DNA of 59,336 nucleotides from Mycobacteriales bacterium (GTDB lineage Bacteria > Actinomycetota > Actinomycetes > Mycobacteriales > CADCTP01). The notes under the pieces are model-generated. The model saw only the letters and a program-made list of their open reading frames with translations, had not been told where the DNA came from and did not search any database. Shown piece by piece: positions 50,624-59,336 of the stretch; position 1 is the first letter of the stretch; every line of letters begins with the position of its first letter. The DNA lies in assembly GCA_035995165.1 (NCBI GenBank), contig DASYKU010000020.1, positions 1-59,336 on the forward strand, given 5' to 3'. The position numbers and the translations under genes are program-made.

Positions 50624-51484
50624 TCAGGTCGCGGCGACCGCCTTCTGCACCGCCCGCCTGGTCAGCACCCGGGCCAGGTGCTGCCGGTAGTCGGGCTGGG
50701 CCGAGAGGTCCGCGGCCGGCTCGGTGCCCTCCGCGGCCGCCTCCGCGGCCCGGGCGATGCCACCGTTGCGGGCCGACGTGCCGGCCAGCAGCTGCTCCGT
50801 CGCGCTCGCCCGTATCGGGGTCGTGCCCATGTTGGTCAGGCCGACCCGGGCCTCGGCGATCGTGTCGCCCTCGGTCCGGACCAGCGCGGCCACCCCGACG
50901 ATCGCCCAGGCCTGCGCGACCCGGTTGAACTTCTCGTACGCGCTGGACCAGCCGGCACCGAGCACCGGCACCCGGACCTCGACCAGGATCTCCCCCGGCC
51001 GGACCGCGGTCTCCAGGTAGTCGGAGAAGAACTGGCCGGCCGGGACCGTACGGCGGCCGTCCGGTCCCTCGATGACGAACGCCGCGTCCAGCGCCAGCGC
51101 CACCGCCGGCAGGTCGCCGGCCGGGTCCGCGTGCGAGAGCGCGCCGCCGAAGGTGCCCCGGTGCCGCACCGCCGGGTCGGCGACCGTGCCGGTCGCCTGG
51201 GCCAGCAGCGGGCAGTGCTCGGCGATCAGCGGGTCGTGCAGCACGTCGTAGTGGGTCGTCATCGAGCCGATCACCAGCTCGTCGCCGTCCCGCCGGACGC
51301 CCCGCAGCTCGCCGAGACCGCCGAGGTCGATCAGCGTGCTCGGGTACGCCAGCCGCAGCCGCAGCAACGGCAGCAGGCTCTGCCCGCCGGCCAGCACCTT
51401 GGCGTCGTCGCCGGCCCGGCCGAGCTCCGTGACCGCCTCGTCGACCGAGTGCGGCCGCAGGTAGTCGAACTCCGGGGGGATCAC
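50624..51484 (-). CDS. coxM: Molybdenum hydroxylase FAD-binding (medium) subunit
   Basis: A 286-residue flavoprotein. It starts [17 protein letters not shown], with FAD motif 1 AGGQSLLPLLRLRLA and motif 2 RHRGTFGGALSHADPAGDL, which is the CoxM pattern. It passes electrons from the iron-sulfur subunit to the quinone pool or another acceptor. GTG at 51484 overlaps the coxL stop (GTGA). It ends the structural part of the operon. Confidence 0.94.
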   Translation of the reverse strand: MIPPEFDYLRPHSVDEAVTELGRAGDDAKVLAGGQSLLPLLRLRLAYPSTLIDLGGLGELRGVRRDGDELVIGSMTTHYDVLHDPLIAEHCPLLAQATGTVADPAVRHRGTFGGALSHADPAGDLPAVALALDAAFVIEGPDGRRTVPAGQFFSDYLETAVRPGEILVEVRVPVLGAGWSSAYEKFNRVAQAWAIVGVAALVRTEGDTIAEARVGLTNMGTTPIRASATEQLLAGTSARNGGIARAAEAAAEGTEPAADLSAQPDYRQHLARVLTRRAVQKAVAAT

Positions 51485-53988
51485 TCGGCACCTCCGGCCG
51501 TCGTCGCGGTCTGGGAGCCGCCGTAGGCGACGGTGCCCTCGGCGGCCCGGTCGCCGCCGTCGGACCCGTGTTCGTTGATCGCCCGCCAGACCCGTTCCGG
51601 CGTGCAGGGCATCCGGAGATCGGTCACGCCGAGGTGCCGGACCGCGTCCACGACCGCGGCCACGACGGCCGGGGTCGAGGCGATCGTGCCGGCCTCGCCG
51701 ACGCCCTTGACCCCGAGCGGGTTGGACGTCGCCGGGGTCTCGGTCCGGTCGGTGATGAAGTCGGGCAGGTCCGGCGCGGCCGGGACCAGGTAGTCGACCA
51801 TCGTGCCGGTGGTGAGGTTGCCGTCGGTGTCGTAGACGGCCTCCTCGTACAGGGCCTGGGCGATGCCCTGGGCCAGGCCGCCGTGCACCTGGCCCTCGAC
51901 GATCAGCGGGTTGATGACCTTGCCGATGTCGTCCACCGCGACGTACTTGCGGATGGTCGGCTTGCCGGTCTCGGTGTCCACCTCCATCGCGCAGAGGTGG
52001 GTGCCGTGCGGGTAGGAGAAGTTCTCCGGGTCGAGCACGGCCTCCGCGTTGATCGTCGGCTCCATGCCCTCGGGCAGGTTGTGCGCCGCGAACGTGGCCA
52101 GCGCGACGTCCTGGATCGTGGTCTTCGCGTCCGGCGAGCCCTTCACCGAGAACGTGCCGCCGCTGAACTCGACGTCGCCCTCGGCCGCCTCCAGCAGGTG
52201 GGCGGCGACCCGGCGGGCCTTCTCGACCACCTTCTGCGCGGCCAGGTGCACCGCGACGCCACCGACGACCAGCGAGCGCGACCCGTACGTGTCCATGCCC
52301 TGGGGCGAGGACCGGGTGTCGCCGTAGATCACGCTGACGTCCTCGAACGGCACGCCGAGCGCGTCGCCGGCGATCTGGCTCCAGCTCGTCACGTGGCCCT
52401 GGCCGTGCGGCGTGGTGCCGGTGACGACCTCGACCTTGCCGGTCGGCAGCACCCGGATGGACGCCGCCTCCCAGCCGCCGGCGCCGTAGGACAGCGAGCC
52501 GAGCACCCGGGACGGGGCCAGCCCGCACATCTCGGTGAACGTCGAGATGCCGATGCCCAGCTGGATCGGGTCGTTGCGGTCGCGGCGCTCCTGCTGCTCA
52601 CGGCGCAGCTCGTCGTACCCGAACAGCTCCATCGCCCTGGCCGTCGCGGCCTCGTAGTTGCCGCTGTCGTAGGTGAGGCCCGCGATCGTCGTGTACGGGA
52701 ACTCCTCGTGCTTGATCCAGTTCCGCCGGCGCAGCTCCATCGGCTCGATGTCGAGCTCGTTCGCGAGCTCGGTCATGATCCGCTCGATCGCGTACGTCGC
52801 CTCGGGACGGCCGGCGCCGCGGTAGGCGTCCGTCGGCGTCTTGGTCGTGAACACGCCCGTGCAGCGGAACTTCAGCGCGTCCATCTTGTAGATCGAGTTG
52901 TACATGAACGCGCCCAGCACCGGCACGCCCGGCGTGACCAGCTGCAGGTACGCACCCATGTCGGCCTTGAGGTCGACGGACAGGCCGAGGATCTTGCCGT
53001 CCTTCGTGGCCGCGATCTCGATGTCCTGGATCTGGTCCCGGCCGTGGATCGTGGCCTGGAAGCCCTCGCTGCGCGACTCGGTCCACTTCACCGGGCGGCC
53101 CAGCTTGCGGGCGACGACCAGCGCGATGACCTCTTCCGCGTACACGTTGAGCTTGGAGCCGAAGCCGCCGCCGACGTCCGGGGCCACCACGCGCAGCTGC
53201 TGCTCGGGGATGTTGCAGGTCAGCGCCAGCATCAGCCGCAGGATGTGCGGGATCTGGGTGGCCGAGTAGACCGTGTACTCGTCGCCCTCGGTCAGCGGCT
53301 CGACCACGACCGCGCGCGGCTCCATCGCGGCCGGGATCAGCCGCTGCTGGATGTAGCGGCGCTTGACGACGATGCCACCCTCGGCCTCGGCCCGGGCCCG
53401 TGCGGCGTCGTAGTCGCCGGAGTCGAACGGCCAGAGGAAACACTTGTTGGTGCCCTTGTCCGAGTGGACCAGCACCTCGTCCTTCAGCGCCTCGGTCATG
53501 TCGGTGACCGCGGGCAGCGGCTCGTAGTCGACCTCGACGGCCTCGATCGCGTCGGCGGCCGCGTACCGGTCGCGGGCGACGATGACCGCGACGGCCTCGC
53601 CCACGTGCCGGACCTCGTCGGTGGCCAGCGGGTGGTGGTCGGGGTGGACCATGTCCGGCGTCACCGGCCAGGCGCAGGGCAGCACGCCGAGCGCGTCGCC
53701 GAGGTCGGCCGCGCTGAACGCGGCGATCACGCCGGGACGCTCCAGCGCCGGGCTCACGTCGATGCGGGTGATCCGCGCGTGCGCCATCGGGCTGCGCACG
53801 ATCGCCAGGTGCAGCAGGCCCGGCAGCTGGATGTTGTCGGTCCAACGGGTCCGGCCGGTGATGAGCCGGCGGTCCTCCTTGCGCTTCAGCGGCTTGCCGA
53901 TGTGCCGGGTCGCGTCCGGGGCGTCCAGCGCCTCCGGGTGCTCCTCGATCTGCTCGGCGATCATGCCGGCGTCGATCTGCTCGGTCAT
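51481..53988 (-). CDS. coxL: Form II CO-dehydrogenase-like molybdenum hydroxylase large subunit
   Basis: An 835-residue molybdopterin subunit. Cofactor-binding motifs include VGGGFGSK (272-279) and [13 protein letters not shown]. The active-site loop is AYRGAGR (388-394), which defines form II enzymes; true form I CO dehydrogenases have AYRCSFR with the copper-binding Cys. The catalytic Glu lies in [10 protein letters not shown] (about residue 765). The substrate is therefore uncertain: form II enzymes may oxidise CO poorly or act on other small carbonyl or heterocyclic compounds. ATG at 53988 overlaps the coxS stop. The fold and family are certain; the reaction is not. Confidence 0.95.
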   Translation of the reverse strand: MTEQIDAGMIAEQIEEHPEALDAPDATRHIGKPLKRKEDRRLITGRTRWTDNIQLPGLLHLAIVRSPMAHARITRIDVSPALERPGVIAAFSAADLGDALGVLPCAWPVTPDMVHPDHHPLATDEVRHVGEAVAVIVARDRYAAADAIEAVEVDYEPLPAVTDMTEALKDEVLVHSDKGTNKCFLWPFDSGDYDAARARAEAEGGIVVKRRYIQQRLIPAAMEPRAVVVEPLTEGDEYTVYSATQIPHILRLMLALTCNIPEQQLRVVAPDVGGGFGSKLNVYAEEVIALVVARKLGRPVKWTESRSEGFQATIHGRDQIQDIEIAATKDGKILGLSVDLKADMGAYLQLVTPGVPVLGAFMYNSIYKMDALKFRCTGVFTTKTPTDAYRGAGRPEATYAIERIMTELANELDIEPMELRRRNWIKHEEFPYTTIAGLTYDSGNYEAATARAMELFGYDELRREQQERRDRNDPIQLGIGISTFTEMCGLAPSRVLGSLSYGAGGWEAASIRVLPTGKVEVVTGTTPHGQGHVTSWSQIAGDALGVPFEDVSVIYGDTRSSPQGMDTYGSRSLVVGGVAVHLAAQKVVEKARRVAAHLLEAAEGDVEFSGGTFSVKGSPDAKTTIQDVALATFAAHNLPEGMEPTINAEAVLDPENFSYPHGTHLCAMEVDTETGKPTIRKYVAVDDIGKVINPLIVEGQVHGGLAQGIAQALYEEAVYDTDGNLTTGTMVDYLVPAAPDLPDFITDRTETPATSNPLGVKGVGEAGTIASTPAVVAAVVDAVRHLGVTDLRMPCTPERVWRAINEHGSDGGDRAAEGTVAYGGSQTATTAGGAE

Positions 53989-54488
53989 GCGGTCACCTCC
54001 GCGGGCTGCTCCGCCGCGGCCGGCTCGGCCGACTTCTCCGCGGCCTGGCGGACCGCCCGGACGATGTTCTGGTAGCCGGTGCAGCGGCAGAGGTTGCCCT
54101 CCAGGCCGTGCCGGATCTCGTCGTCGCTCGGGTGCGGGTTCTCCTTCAGCAGGTCGACCGAGGCCATGATCATCCCCGGCGTGCAGAAGCCGCACTGCAA
54201 CGCGTGGTTGTCGTGGAAGGCCTGCTGCACGGGGTGCAGCTCGCCCGGCGGCGACAGGCCTTCGATCGTGGTGATCGTGGTGCCGTCGGCCTGCACGGCC
54301 AGCACCGAGCAGGACTTCATGCTCTGCCCGTCGACGTCCACGGTGCAGGCCCCGCAGTTCGAGGTGTCGCACCCGATGGGGGTGCCGACCTTGCCCAGCC
54401 GGTCGCGCAGGTAGTGCACGAGCAGCAACCTCGGCTCCACCTCGTCCCGGTACAGGACGCCGTCGACGGTGACTTCAATCCTTGCCAT
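53985..54488 (-). CDS. coxS: Molybdenum hydroxylase iron-sulfur (small) subunit
   Basis: A 167-residue protein with two 2Fe-2S clusters. The N-terminal plant-ferredoxin-type cluster uses Cys40, 45, 48 and 60 ([17 protein letters not shown]). The C-terminal helical cluster uses Cys99, 102, 134 and 136 ([11 protein letters not shown] and [10 protein letters not shown]). It carries electrons from molybdenum to FAD. It has an extra Ala/Glu-rich tail of about 20 residues. It is the first gene of the operon, with GGGGGAG upstream of its ATG. Confidence 0.96.
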   Translation of the reverse strand: MARIEVTVDGVLYRDEVEPRLLLVHYLRDRLGKVGTPIGCDTSNCGACTVDVDGQSMKSCSVLAVQADGTTITTIEGLSPPGELHPVQQAFHDNHALQCGFCTPGMIMASVDLLKENPHPSDDEIRHGLEGNLCRCTGYQNIVRAVRQAAEKSAEPAAAEQPAEVTA

Positions 54489-54745
54489 GGGCTGTCTCCC
54501 CCATCGCCTTCTCCGGTAATGCCGATCACCCTAGGTCGGGGGTGGGGCGGCCGAAAGCTGGCCGAACGGAGAGCACTCTCGCGCGTACGGCGGGGGTGCG
54601 CCTCGGGTCTCCGCAGGTGCGGATCTTTCTCCGTCTCAGCTCCGCAGAATCGAATGTAAGGCGCGGTTGGGACCGCGCGTCGGAGGTACGGCGCCCGCGC
54701 GGGCGCCGTATCCGCGGAACTGCTCGTTCGTCCGGTGCGAGGGGG

Positions 54746-56185
54746 TCAGCGGCGCCGGGTCAGCGAGCGCCAGCCGCGACCGGACCCAGCCGTCTCGGGC
54801 GCGTCGTCACCGTCCGCCGACCCACCCTTCGCCACCGTCTCGGCCTCGACCGGCTCCGCCTCGACCGGCTCCGTCCCATCCGGCTCGGCCTCGACCGGCT
54901 CCGCCTCGACCGGCCCCGTCCCAGCCGGCTCGGCCTCGACCGGCCCCGTCCCGGCCGGCCCCGTCCCGGCCACGGCCACGGCCGGCTCGGCATCGGGCTC
55001 GGCGTCCTTCACCGGCACCGGCTCGTCTTCCGGGACCGACTTCGGCTCGGTCGCGGTGACCGGCGCGGGCTCGTCGTCGGAGACCGGCGTCGGCCCGTCG
55101 TCGGTGACCGAGTCGGCCTCGTCGTCCGTGACGGACTCCGGGTCGTCGTCCCCGGCGACCACAGCGCCGGCCGGCGCGTCGTCGTCCTCGGCCTCGGCGT
55201 CGCCGGCGGTGGGGTCAGCGGCGGCGGAGTCCGTCGGGGTGGTGGACCTGGCATCGGTCGCGGGCCTGGATCTCGTCGTACCGGCGTCCCCGGCCGCGGA
55301 GGTGGCGACCGTGGCGGACTCCGCGGCTGCGGAATCGTCGTCGATCGGCTCGCCGTCGGAGCCGACCGGCACCATGCCCGGCTCGACCACGGTCTCGCGC
55401 GGCCCCGGGTGCAGCAGGAAGTAGATGAGCCCGCCGATGAAGACCAGGATGCTGGTCCAGACGTTCAGCCGGAGCCCGAGGATGTGGTTGGCCGTGTCGA
55501 TCCGGAGCATCTCGATCCAGACCCGGCCCGCCGTGTAGCCCATCACGTACAGGGCGAGGACGCGGCCGCGGCCCATCCGGAACCGGCGGTCGGCCCAGAT
55601 CAGCACGCCCGCGAGCGCCAGGTCCCAGATCGACTCGTAGAGGAACGTCGGCTGGTACGTCGTGACGCCCGGCACCGTGCTCGGCCGGTCGGGATCGATC
55701 TGGACCGCCCACGGCAGCGACGTCGGCCGCCCGAACAACTCCTGGTTGAAGTAGTTGCCCCAGCGCCCGAGCGCCTGCGCCACCGCGACGCCGGGCACGA
55801 CCGCGTCCGCGAACGGCGGCAGCTTGATCCCGCGCCGGCGGCAGCCGATCCAGGCGCCGACCCCGCCCAGGGCGATCGCGCCCCAGATGCCGAGCCCGCC
55901 CTCCCAGACGTAGAACGCCCGCCAGGGGTCCCGGCCGGCCCGGAAGTAGAGCTCGTTGTCGGTGATGACGTGGTAGAGCCGGCCGCCGACGAGACCGAAG
56001 ATGACGGCCCAGACGGCGATGTCGGAGACGGTGCCGTTCTTCCCGCCGCGGGCGACCCAGCGTCGCTCCCCGATCCAGATGGCGGCGATGATGCCGACGA
56101 TGATGCACAGCGCGTACGCCCGGATCGGGATCGGTCCGAGGTCCCAGACGCTGCGGCTGGGACTCGGGAACGACGCAAGAATCAC
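54746..56185 (-). CDS. lgt: Prolipoprotein diacylglyceryl transferase with long acidic tail
   Basis: A 479-residue protein. Residues 1-265 are a complete Lgt: multiple helices, VGGRLYHVITD, GGLGIWGAIALGG and the signature GRWGNYFNQELFG (140-152). Lgt moves a diacylglyceryl group from phosphatidylglycerol to the lipobox cysteine of lipoproteins such as those in this window. Residues from about 270 on form an extra 210-residue cytoplasmic tail rich in Asp, Glu, Pro and Ala, with repeats such as GTGPVEAEP. The tail is far longer than in E. coli Lgt but similar disordered tails occur in actinobacteria. Confidence 0.95.
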   Translation of the reverse strand: MILASFPSPSRSVWDLGPIPIRAYALCIIVGIIAAIWIGERRWVARGGKNGTVSDIAVWAVIFGLVGGRLYHVITDNELYFRAGRDPWRAFYVWEGGLGIWGAIALGGVGAWIGCRRRGIKLPPFADAVVPGVAVAQALGRWGNYFNQELFGRPTSLPWAVQIDPDRPSTVPGVTTYQPTFLYESIWDLALAGVLIWADRRFRMGRGRVLALYVMGYTAGRVWIEMLRIDTANHILGLRLNVWTSILVFIGGLIYFLLHPGPRETVVEPGMVPVGSDGEPIDDDSAAAESATVATSAAGDAGTTRSRPATDARSTTPTDSAAADPTAGDAEAEDDDAPAGAVVAGDDDPESVTDDEADSVTDDGPTPVSDDEPAPVTATEPKSVPEDEPVPVKDAEPDAEPAVAVAGTGPAGTGPVEAEPAGTGPVEAEPVEAEPDGTEPVEAEPVEAETVAKGGSADGDDAPETAGSGRGWRSLTRRR

Positions 56186-56237
56186 CCGCCGAGTCTAGGG
56201 CGACGGGTATACGCCCGGTTCAGCCCACCCGCACGGG

Positions 56238-56509
56238 TCAGTGCCGGCCGCCGTCGGTGCTGGTCCAGTCGTCCGGGCTCGGCGGCGCGGGCAGCGCGAG
56301 CAACCCGGCGGGACCGGTCGCGGTCAGCTCGACCCAGGTCCCCGCGGACCCGGCCGGCGCGCTGCCGGTCCAGGTGCGGCCGCCGGCCCCCGGAGCGCCG
56401 GTCCGCCGCCGCCGGCCGCCGTCACCCGGGCGCCGCAGCCGCTCGGCACCAGCCGGACGAGCAGCAGTGCCAGCGCCCACGGACGCCGCCGGAAGATCAC
56501 CGCGGGCAC
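56238..56509 (-). pseudogene. Possible frameshifted small lipoprotein gene
   Basis: Upstream of lgt on its strand, a frame starting at GTG 56509 encodes a lipoprotein-like signal (FRRRPWALALLLVRLVPSGCG) and then degenerates. A second frame, ending at 56238, encodes a protein-like piece (RTWTGSAPAGSAGTWVELTA then LLALPAPPSPDDWTS). The two would join if one base were gained or two lost in the GGC-rich stretch near 56400-56425; the total of 272 bases is not a multiple of three. It may be a decayed gene, a sequencing error or chance. Confidence 0.35.
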
Positions 56510-56547
56510 CGTGTCACAGGCGGCTGACCGCGACTAAGGTTCGACAC

Positions 56548-57003
56548 ATGGGCGACGTGACTCGGGCCGCCGCGGCGGTTCTGTGCGACGGTGAGGGTCG
56601 GGTGCTCCTGGTCCGGAGGGCCAGTGCGCAGCACCGCTGGGGTCTGCCGGGCGGCCACATCGGCCCGTCGGACCTGCCCGCGGACGCGGCGCTGCGCGAA
56701 CTGCGGCGGGAGACCGGCATCGAGGCCGAGGTCGTCGACCTGCTCGGGCTCTACCACCTCTGCGGGCACCTCCCCGGCGACGAGGAGGACCTGCCCGACC
56801 TCCTGACCTACGCGTTCCGCTGCGAGCTGGTCACCGGCGAGCCGGTGCTCAACGGCCGCGGCCGGATCGACCACCTGGGCTGGTACGGCGCGGACTGCGA
56901 GCCGGGCACGGTGACCGCGACCGCGCACGCCGCGCTGCAGGACAGCGCGAACAAACTGTCCGGTGCGGTGCGCCGGCTGACGCGGGACCTGGAGTCGGCC
57001 TGA
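56548..57003 (+). CDS. NUDIX hydrolase
   Basis: A 151-residue NUDIX protein. It begins RAAAAVLCDGEGRVLLVRRAS and has the Nudix box in GGHIGPSDLPADAALRELRR plus ETGI; the REL-RRETG core is intact but the first Glu of the box is replaced by a Ser/Asp segment. It hydrolyses a nucleoside diphosphate linked to another group; the substrate is unknown. The ATG at 56548 is the first good start after the gap; a longer upstream frame is a shadow. Its stop overlaps the next start (TGATG). Confidence 0.9.
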   Translation: MGDVTRAAAAVLCDGEGRVLLVRRASAQHRWGLPGGHIGPSDLPADAALRELRRETGIEAEVVDLLGLYHLCGHLPGDEEDLPDLLTYAFRCELVTGEPVLNGRGRIDHLGWYGADCEPGTVTATAHAALQDSANKLSGAVRRLTRDLESA

Positions 57004-57977
57004 TGCGGGCAGCACTGATCCGGGAGCACGGCGGTCCGGAGGCGATCGAGGTCGCCGAGCTGCCCGACCCCACGCCCGGACCGGGGCAGCTCCTGGTCGA
57101 CGTGGCCGCGGCCGGGGTGAACTTCGTCGACGTCTACTTCCGGACCGGGGCCTATCCGGGCGAGCTGCCGCTGCAGCTCGGCACCGAGGCCGCCGGCACC
57201 GTCGCCGCCGTCGGCGAAGGCGTGACCGGGGTGTCGCCCGGGGACCGGATCGCCTGGGCCATGCGCCCGGGTGCGTACGCGACACGGGCCCTGGTCGACG
57301 CCGCCGTGGCCGTGCCGATTCCGGCCGGGGTGAGTGACGAGGTCGCCGCCGCGGTGCTGCTGCAGGGCATGACCGCGCACTACCTGACCACCGACACGTA
57401 TCCGGTGCAGCCCGGGGACACGGTCCTCGTACATGCGGGCGCCGGCGGCACCGGCGCGCTCATCACGCAGTTCGCGGTCCGGCGCGGCGGCACCGTGCTC
57501 GCGACGACCTCCACCGAGGAGAAGGCCAAGCTGGCCCGGGAGGCCGGCGCGGCCGAGGTGATCCGGTACGACCAGGCCGACGTGGCCGAGGAGGTCGCCC
57601 GGCTCACCGGCGGTGCCGGGGTCGCGGCCGTGTACGACGGGGTCGGCGCGTCGACGTTCGACGCCAGCCTGGCCAGCCTGCGCCCGCGCGGATACCTGGT
57701 CCTCTTCGGCGCCTCCAGCGGCCCGGTGCCGCCGGTGGACCCGCGGCGGCTGCAGGCCGGGGGGTCGCTGTTCCTCACCCGGCCCACGCTGGCGCACTAC
57801 ATGGCCAGCCGGGAGGAGCTGCTGGCGCGGTCGGCCGCGGTGTTCGACGCAGTCGCGTCCGGGGAGCTGGCCGTCCGGATCGGCGGGCGCTACCCGCTGG
57901 ACGAGGTCGGCCGGGCGCACGCGGACCTGGAGAGCCGCCGCACCACCGGCAAACTGATCATCGACTGCGCGGGCTAG
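57003..57977 (+). CDS. NADPH:quinone oxidoreductase, zinc-less MDR family
   Basis: A 324-residue member of the quinone oxidoreductase branch of the medium-chain dehydrogenases. It has AAGVNFVDVYFRTGAYP and LPLQLGTEAAGTVAAVG at the N-terminal catalytic domain, and the Rossmann loop HAGAGGTGALITQFA for NADPH. The cysteines that bind zinc in alcohol dehydrogenases are absent. It reduces quinones or alkenals with NADPH. It is translationally coupled to the NUDIX gene and ends against the trpA side of the next region. Confidence 0.93.
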   Translation: MRAALIREHGGPEAIEVAELPDPTPGPGQLLVDVAAAGVNFVDVYFRTGAYPGELPLQLGTEAAGTVAAVGEGVTGVSPGDRIAWAMRPGAYATRALVDAAVAVPIPAGVSDEVAAAVLLQGMTAHYLTTDTYPVQPGDTVLVHAGAGGTGALITQFAVRRGGTVLATTSTEEKAKLAREAGAAEVIRYDQADVAEEVARLTGGAGVAAVYDGVGASTFDASLASLRPRGYLVLFGASSGPVPPVDPRRLQAGGSLFLTRPTLAHYMASREELLARSAAVFDAVASGELAVRIGGRYPLDEVGRAHADLESRRTTGKLIIDCAG

Positions 57978-58030
57978 CGAGAGAGCCCGGCCGCGATCTG
58001 CGCCCAGGACCAGCCGAGACCCCGGGCCCG
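57977..58030 (-). other. Short helix-turn-helix-like coding remnant after trpA
   Basis: Downstream of trpA on its strand, the peptide RARGLGWSWAQIAAGLSR is encoded just before a TAG at 57974-57976. It looks like the helix-turn-helix core of Clp-N-type or sigma-like DNA-binding proteins (GWSWAQIA-GLS). No start codon or ribosome site lies nearby, and the rest of the frame runs through trpA in another frame. It may be the tail of a lost gene, or chance. Confidence 0.2.
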
Positions 58031-58098
58031 GTCGCCCGTCCGGCGGGCCGGCGAGACGGCCGGTCCGGCGGGTCGCGGATCCAGCCGGTCCGGTGGGT

Positions 58099-58884
58099 TC
58101 AGCGGCGGCGGCGGACGCCGTCGGCGAGCTCGGCCGCGAGCGTCGCCACCGCCTGCGCCGCCTGCGCGTCCGACCCGGCGTCGAGCACGGCCCGGACGAA
58201 CGCGGACCCGACGATGACGCCGTCGGCGTACCCGGCGACCTCGGCGGCCTGGTCGCCGTTGGACACGCCCAGCCCGACGCCGACCGGCAGCTCCGACACG
58301 GCCCGGACCCGGGCGACCAGCCCGGGCGCGGCCGCGGAGGTCTGCTCCCGGGCCCCGGTCACGCCCATCACCGAGGTCGCGTAGACGAACCCGCGGCACA
58401 GCGCCGAGATCCGGGCCACCCGCGCGTCCGTCGAGGACGGCGCGACCAGGAAGACCGGGGCGAGATCGTGCTTGTCGGCGGCGGCCAGCCAGGGGCCGGC
58501 CTCCTCCGGGGGCAGGTCCGGGGTGATCATCCCGGCTCCCCCGGCGGCGGCGAGGTCGGCCGCGAACCGGTCCACGCCGTACTGCTCGACGGGGTTCCAG
58601 TAGGTCATCACCAGGACCGGGATGCCGGTGGCGGCGACGGCCTCGACCGTGCGCAGCACGTGCGCCGGAGTGGTCCCGGCGGCCAGCGCCTTGTCCACCG
58701 CCCGCTGGATCACCGGCCCGTCGATGACCGGGTCCGAGTACGGCAGCCCCAGCTCGAAGACGTCGACGCCGGCGGACACCATCGCGGTGAGCGTCGCGTC
58801 CGGGGTCAGGCCGGCCGGCAGGTAGCCGACCAGGGCGGCGCGGTGCTCGGCCTTGGCCGCGGCGAAGGTCTCCGACAACCTCAC
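58099..58884 (-). CDS. trpA: Tryptophan synthase alpha subunit
   Basis: A 261-residue TIM-barrel enzyme that cleaves indole-3-glycerol phosphate to indole and glyceraldehyde 3-phosphate. The catalytic Glu44 lies in DVFELGLPYSDP and Asp55 in VIDGPVIQRA; the phosphate loop is VGVGLGVSNGDQAAE and GVIVGSAFVR. The start is GTG at 58884, with GGAGGAG shortly upstream. It follows trpB after 91 bp, which is unusually far for this pair. Confidence 0.97.
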   Translation of the reverse strand: MRLSETFAAAKAEHRAALVGYLPAGLTPDATLTAMVSAGVDVFELGLPYSDPVIDGPVIQRAVDKALAAGTTPAHVLRTVEAVAATGIPVLVMTYWNPVEQYGVDRFAADLAAAGGAGMITPDLPPEEAGPWLAAADKHDLAPVFLVAPSSTDARVARISALCRGFVYATSVMGVTGAREQTSAAAPGLVARVRAVSELPVGVGLGVSNGDQAAEVAGYADGVIVGSAFVRAVLDAGSDAQAAQAVATLAAELADGVRRRR

Positions 58885-58899
58885 AGCGCGCGCTCCTCC

Positions 58900-58935
58900 G
58901 GCCGATCGCCGGGCGCGAGCGCCAAGCGATCGGCC
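58900..58935. repeat. Inverted repeat in the trpB-trpA spacer
   Basis: GGCCGATCGC (58900-58909) and GCGATCGGCC (58926-58935) form a perfect 10-bp inverted repeat with a 16-base loop. The rest of the 91-bp spacer is made of GCGAG and GAGCG runs that recall short dispersed palindromes of actinobacterial genomes. The trpA ribosome site lies right beside it. Confidence 0.65.
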
Positions 58936-58975
58936 CTCGTCGCTCTCCGCTCGCGCTGCGGGCCCTCGCGCTCGC

Positions 58976-59336
58976 TCACAGCAGGCCGAACCAGCGGCCG
59001 GCGGTGTCCATGTCCTTGTCCCCGCGCCCGGACAGGCAGACCAGCACGACCTTCTCCGGCCCCAGCTCCCGGGCCAGCTCGACCGCGCCGTGGACCGCGT
59101 GCGCCGTCTCGATCGCGCACAGGATGCCCTCGGTGTGGGCGAGCAGCCGCAGCGCCTCCATGGCCTGCTCGTCGGTCACCGACCGGTACGTCGCCCGGCC
59201 CGAGTCGTACAGCCAGGCGTGCTCGGGCCCGACCCCGGGGTAGTCCAGGCCGGCCGAGATCGACGCGGTCGGCAGCGTCTGCCCGTCCGGGTCCTGCAGC
59301 AGGTAGGTGCGCATGCCGTGCAGCACCCCGGGCCGG
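58976..59336 (-). CDS. trpB: Tryptophan synthase beta subunit (partial, C-terminal part)
   Basis: About the last 119 residues of TrpB are present; the gene runs off the right end of the window. Family landmarks include [36 protein letters not shown] and [19 protein letters not shown], the last being the PLP phosphate and C-terminal region. TrpB joins indole and serine to make tryptophan with TrpA. The internal ATG-like start at the edge is not the true start. Confidence 0.96.
   Translation of the reverse strand, partial: RPGVLHGMRTYLLQDPDGQTLPTASISAGLDYPGVGPEHAWLYDSGRATYRSVTDEQAMEALRLLAHTEGILCAIETAHAVHGAVELARELGPEKVVLVCLSGRGDKDMDTAGRWFGLL

Overview
This is chromosomal sequence from a very GC-rich Actinomycetota. 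Third positions are almost always G/C, GTG starts are common, and genes are packed with many 4-bp ATGA/GTGA stop-start overlaps. The right half keeps a gene order known from Streptomyces and Mycobacterium (polA, liv operon, pdtaR, tRNA-Leu, pyk, gltB, lgt, trpA, trpB), so this is core chromosome, not a plasmid or island. The left end carries the neighbourhood of the mycobacterial arabinan enzyme AftD, which points to an actinobacterium with a complex or arabinan-containing envelope. The genus cannot be fixed from the sequence alone.

Region 1 (1-25.2 kb) is a cell-envelope glycan locus. It holds a DUF3068 membrane protein, an acyltransferase, an AftD-like arabinofuranosyltransferase, an Rv0224c-like methyltransferase, an Rv0225-like GT4, a DUF2613 mini-protein and an Rv0226c-like membrane protein. 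Beside this set lies a second giant AftD-like protein with its own GT2 and GT4, two Wzx-type flippases, a tail-to-tail pair of paralogous methyltransferases, an OafA/SGNH acyltransferase and a heptose-7-phosphate-type GHMP kinase. Together these look able to make, decorate and export a surface polysaccharide. The region ends in two GC-rich tandem-repeat arrays.

Region 2 (25.5-37.1 kb) holds a secreted alpha/beta-hydrolase lipoprotein, DNA polymerase I, a GNAT acetyltransferase, a DUF4352-like lipoprotein, a complete branched-chain amino-acid ABC transporter (livK-H-M-G-F), the ANTAR regulator PdtaR and tRNA-Leu(CAA). The 3' end of the tRNA is mirrored by a perfect inverted repeat. A 440-bp gap of about 70-bp repeats follows.

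Region 3 (37.5-45.8 kb) has an aromatic-amino-acid-type PLP decarboxylase, a MarR regulator divergent from a cupin with repeated operator-like sequences between them, pyruvate kinase, and glutamate synthase large subunit without the usual adjacent gltD.

Region 4 (45.9-54.5 kb) is a form II (AYRGAGR) CO-dehydrogenase-like molybdenum hydroxylase operon, coxS-L-M-D-E-xdhC-mobA-coxG, split by a strong stem-loop. Region 5 (54.7-59.3 kb) has lgt with an unusual acidic tail of about 210 residues, a probably frameshifted small lipoprotein gene, a NUDIX hydrolase, a quinone oxidoreductase, trpA and the 3' end of trpB. No CRISPR array, rRNA, prophage or insertion sequence was seen.
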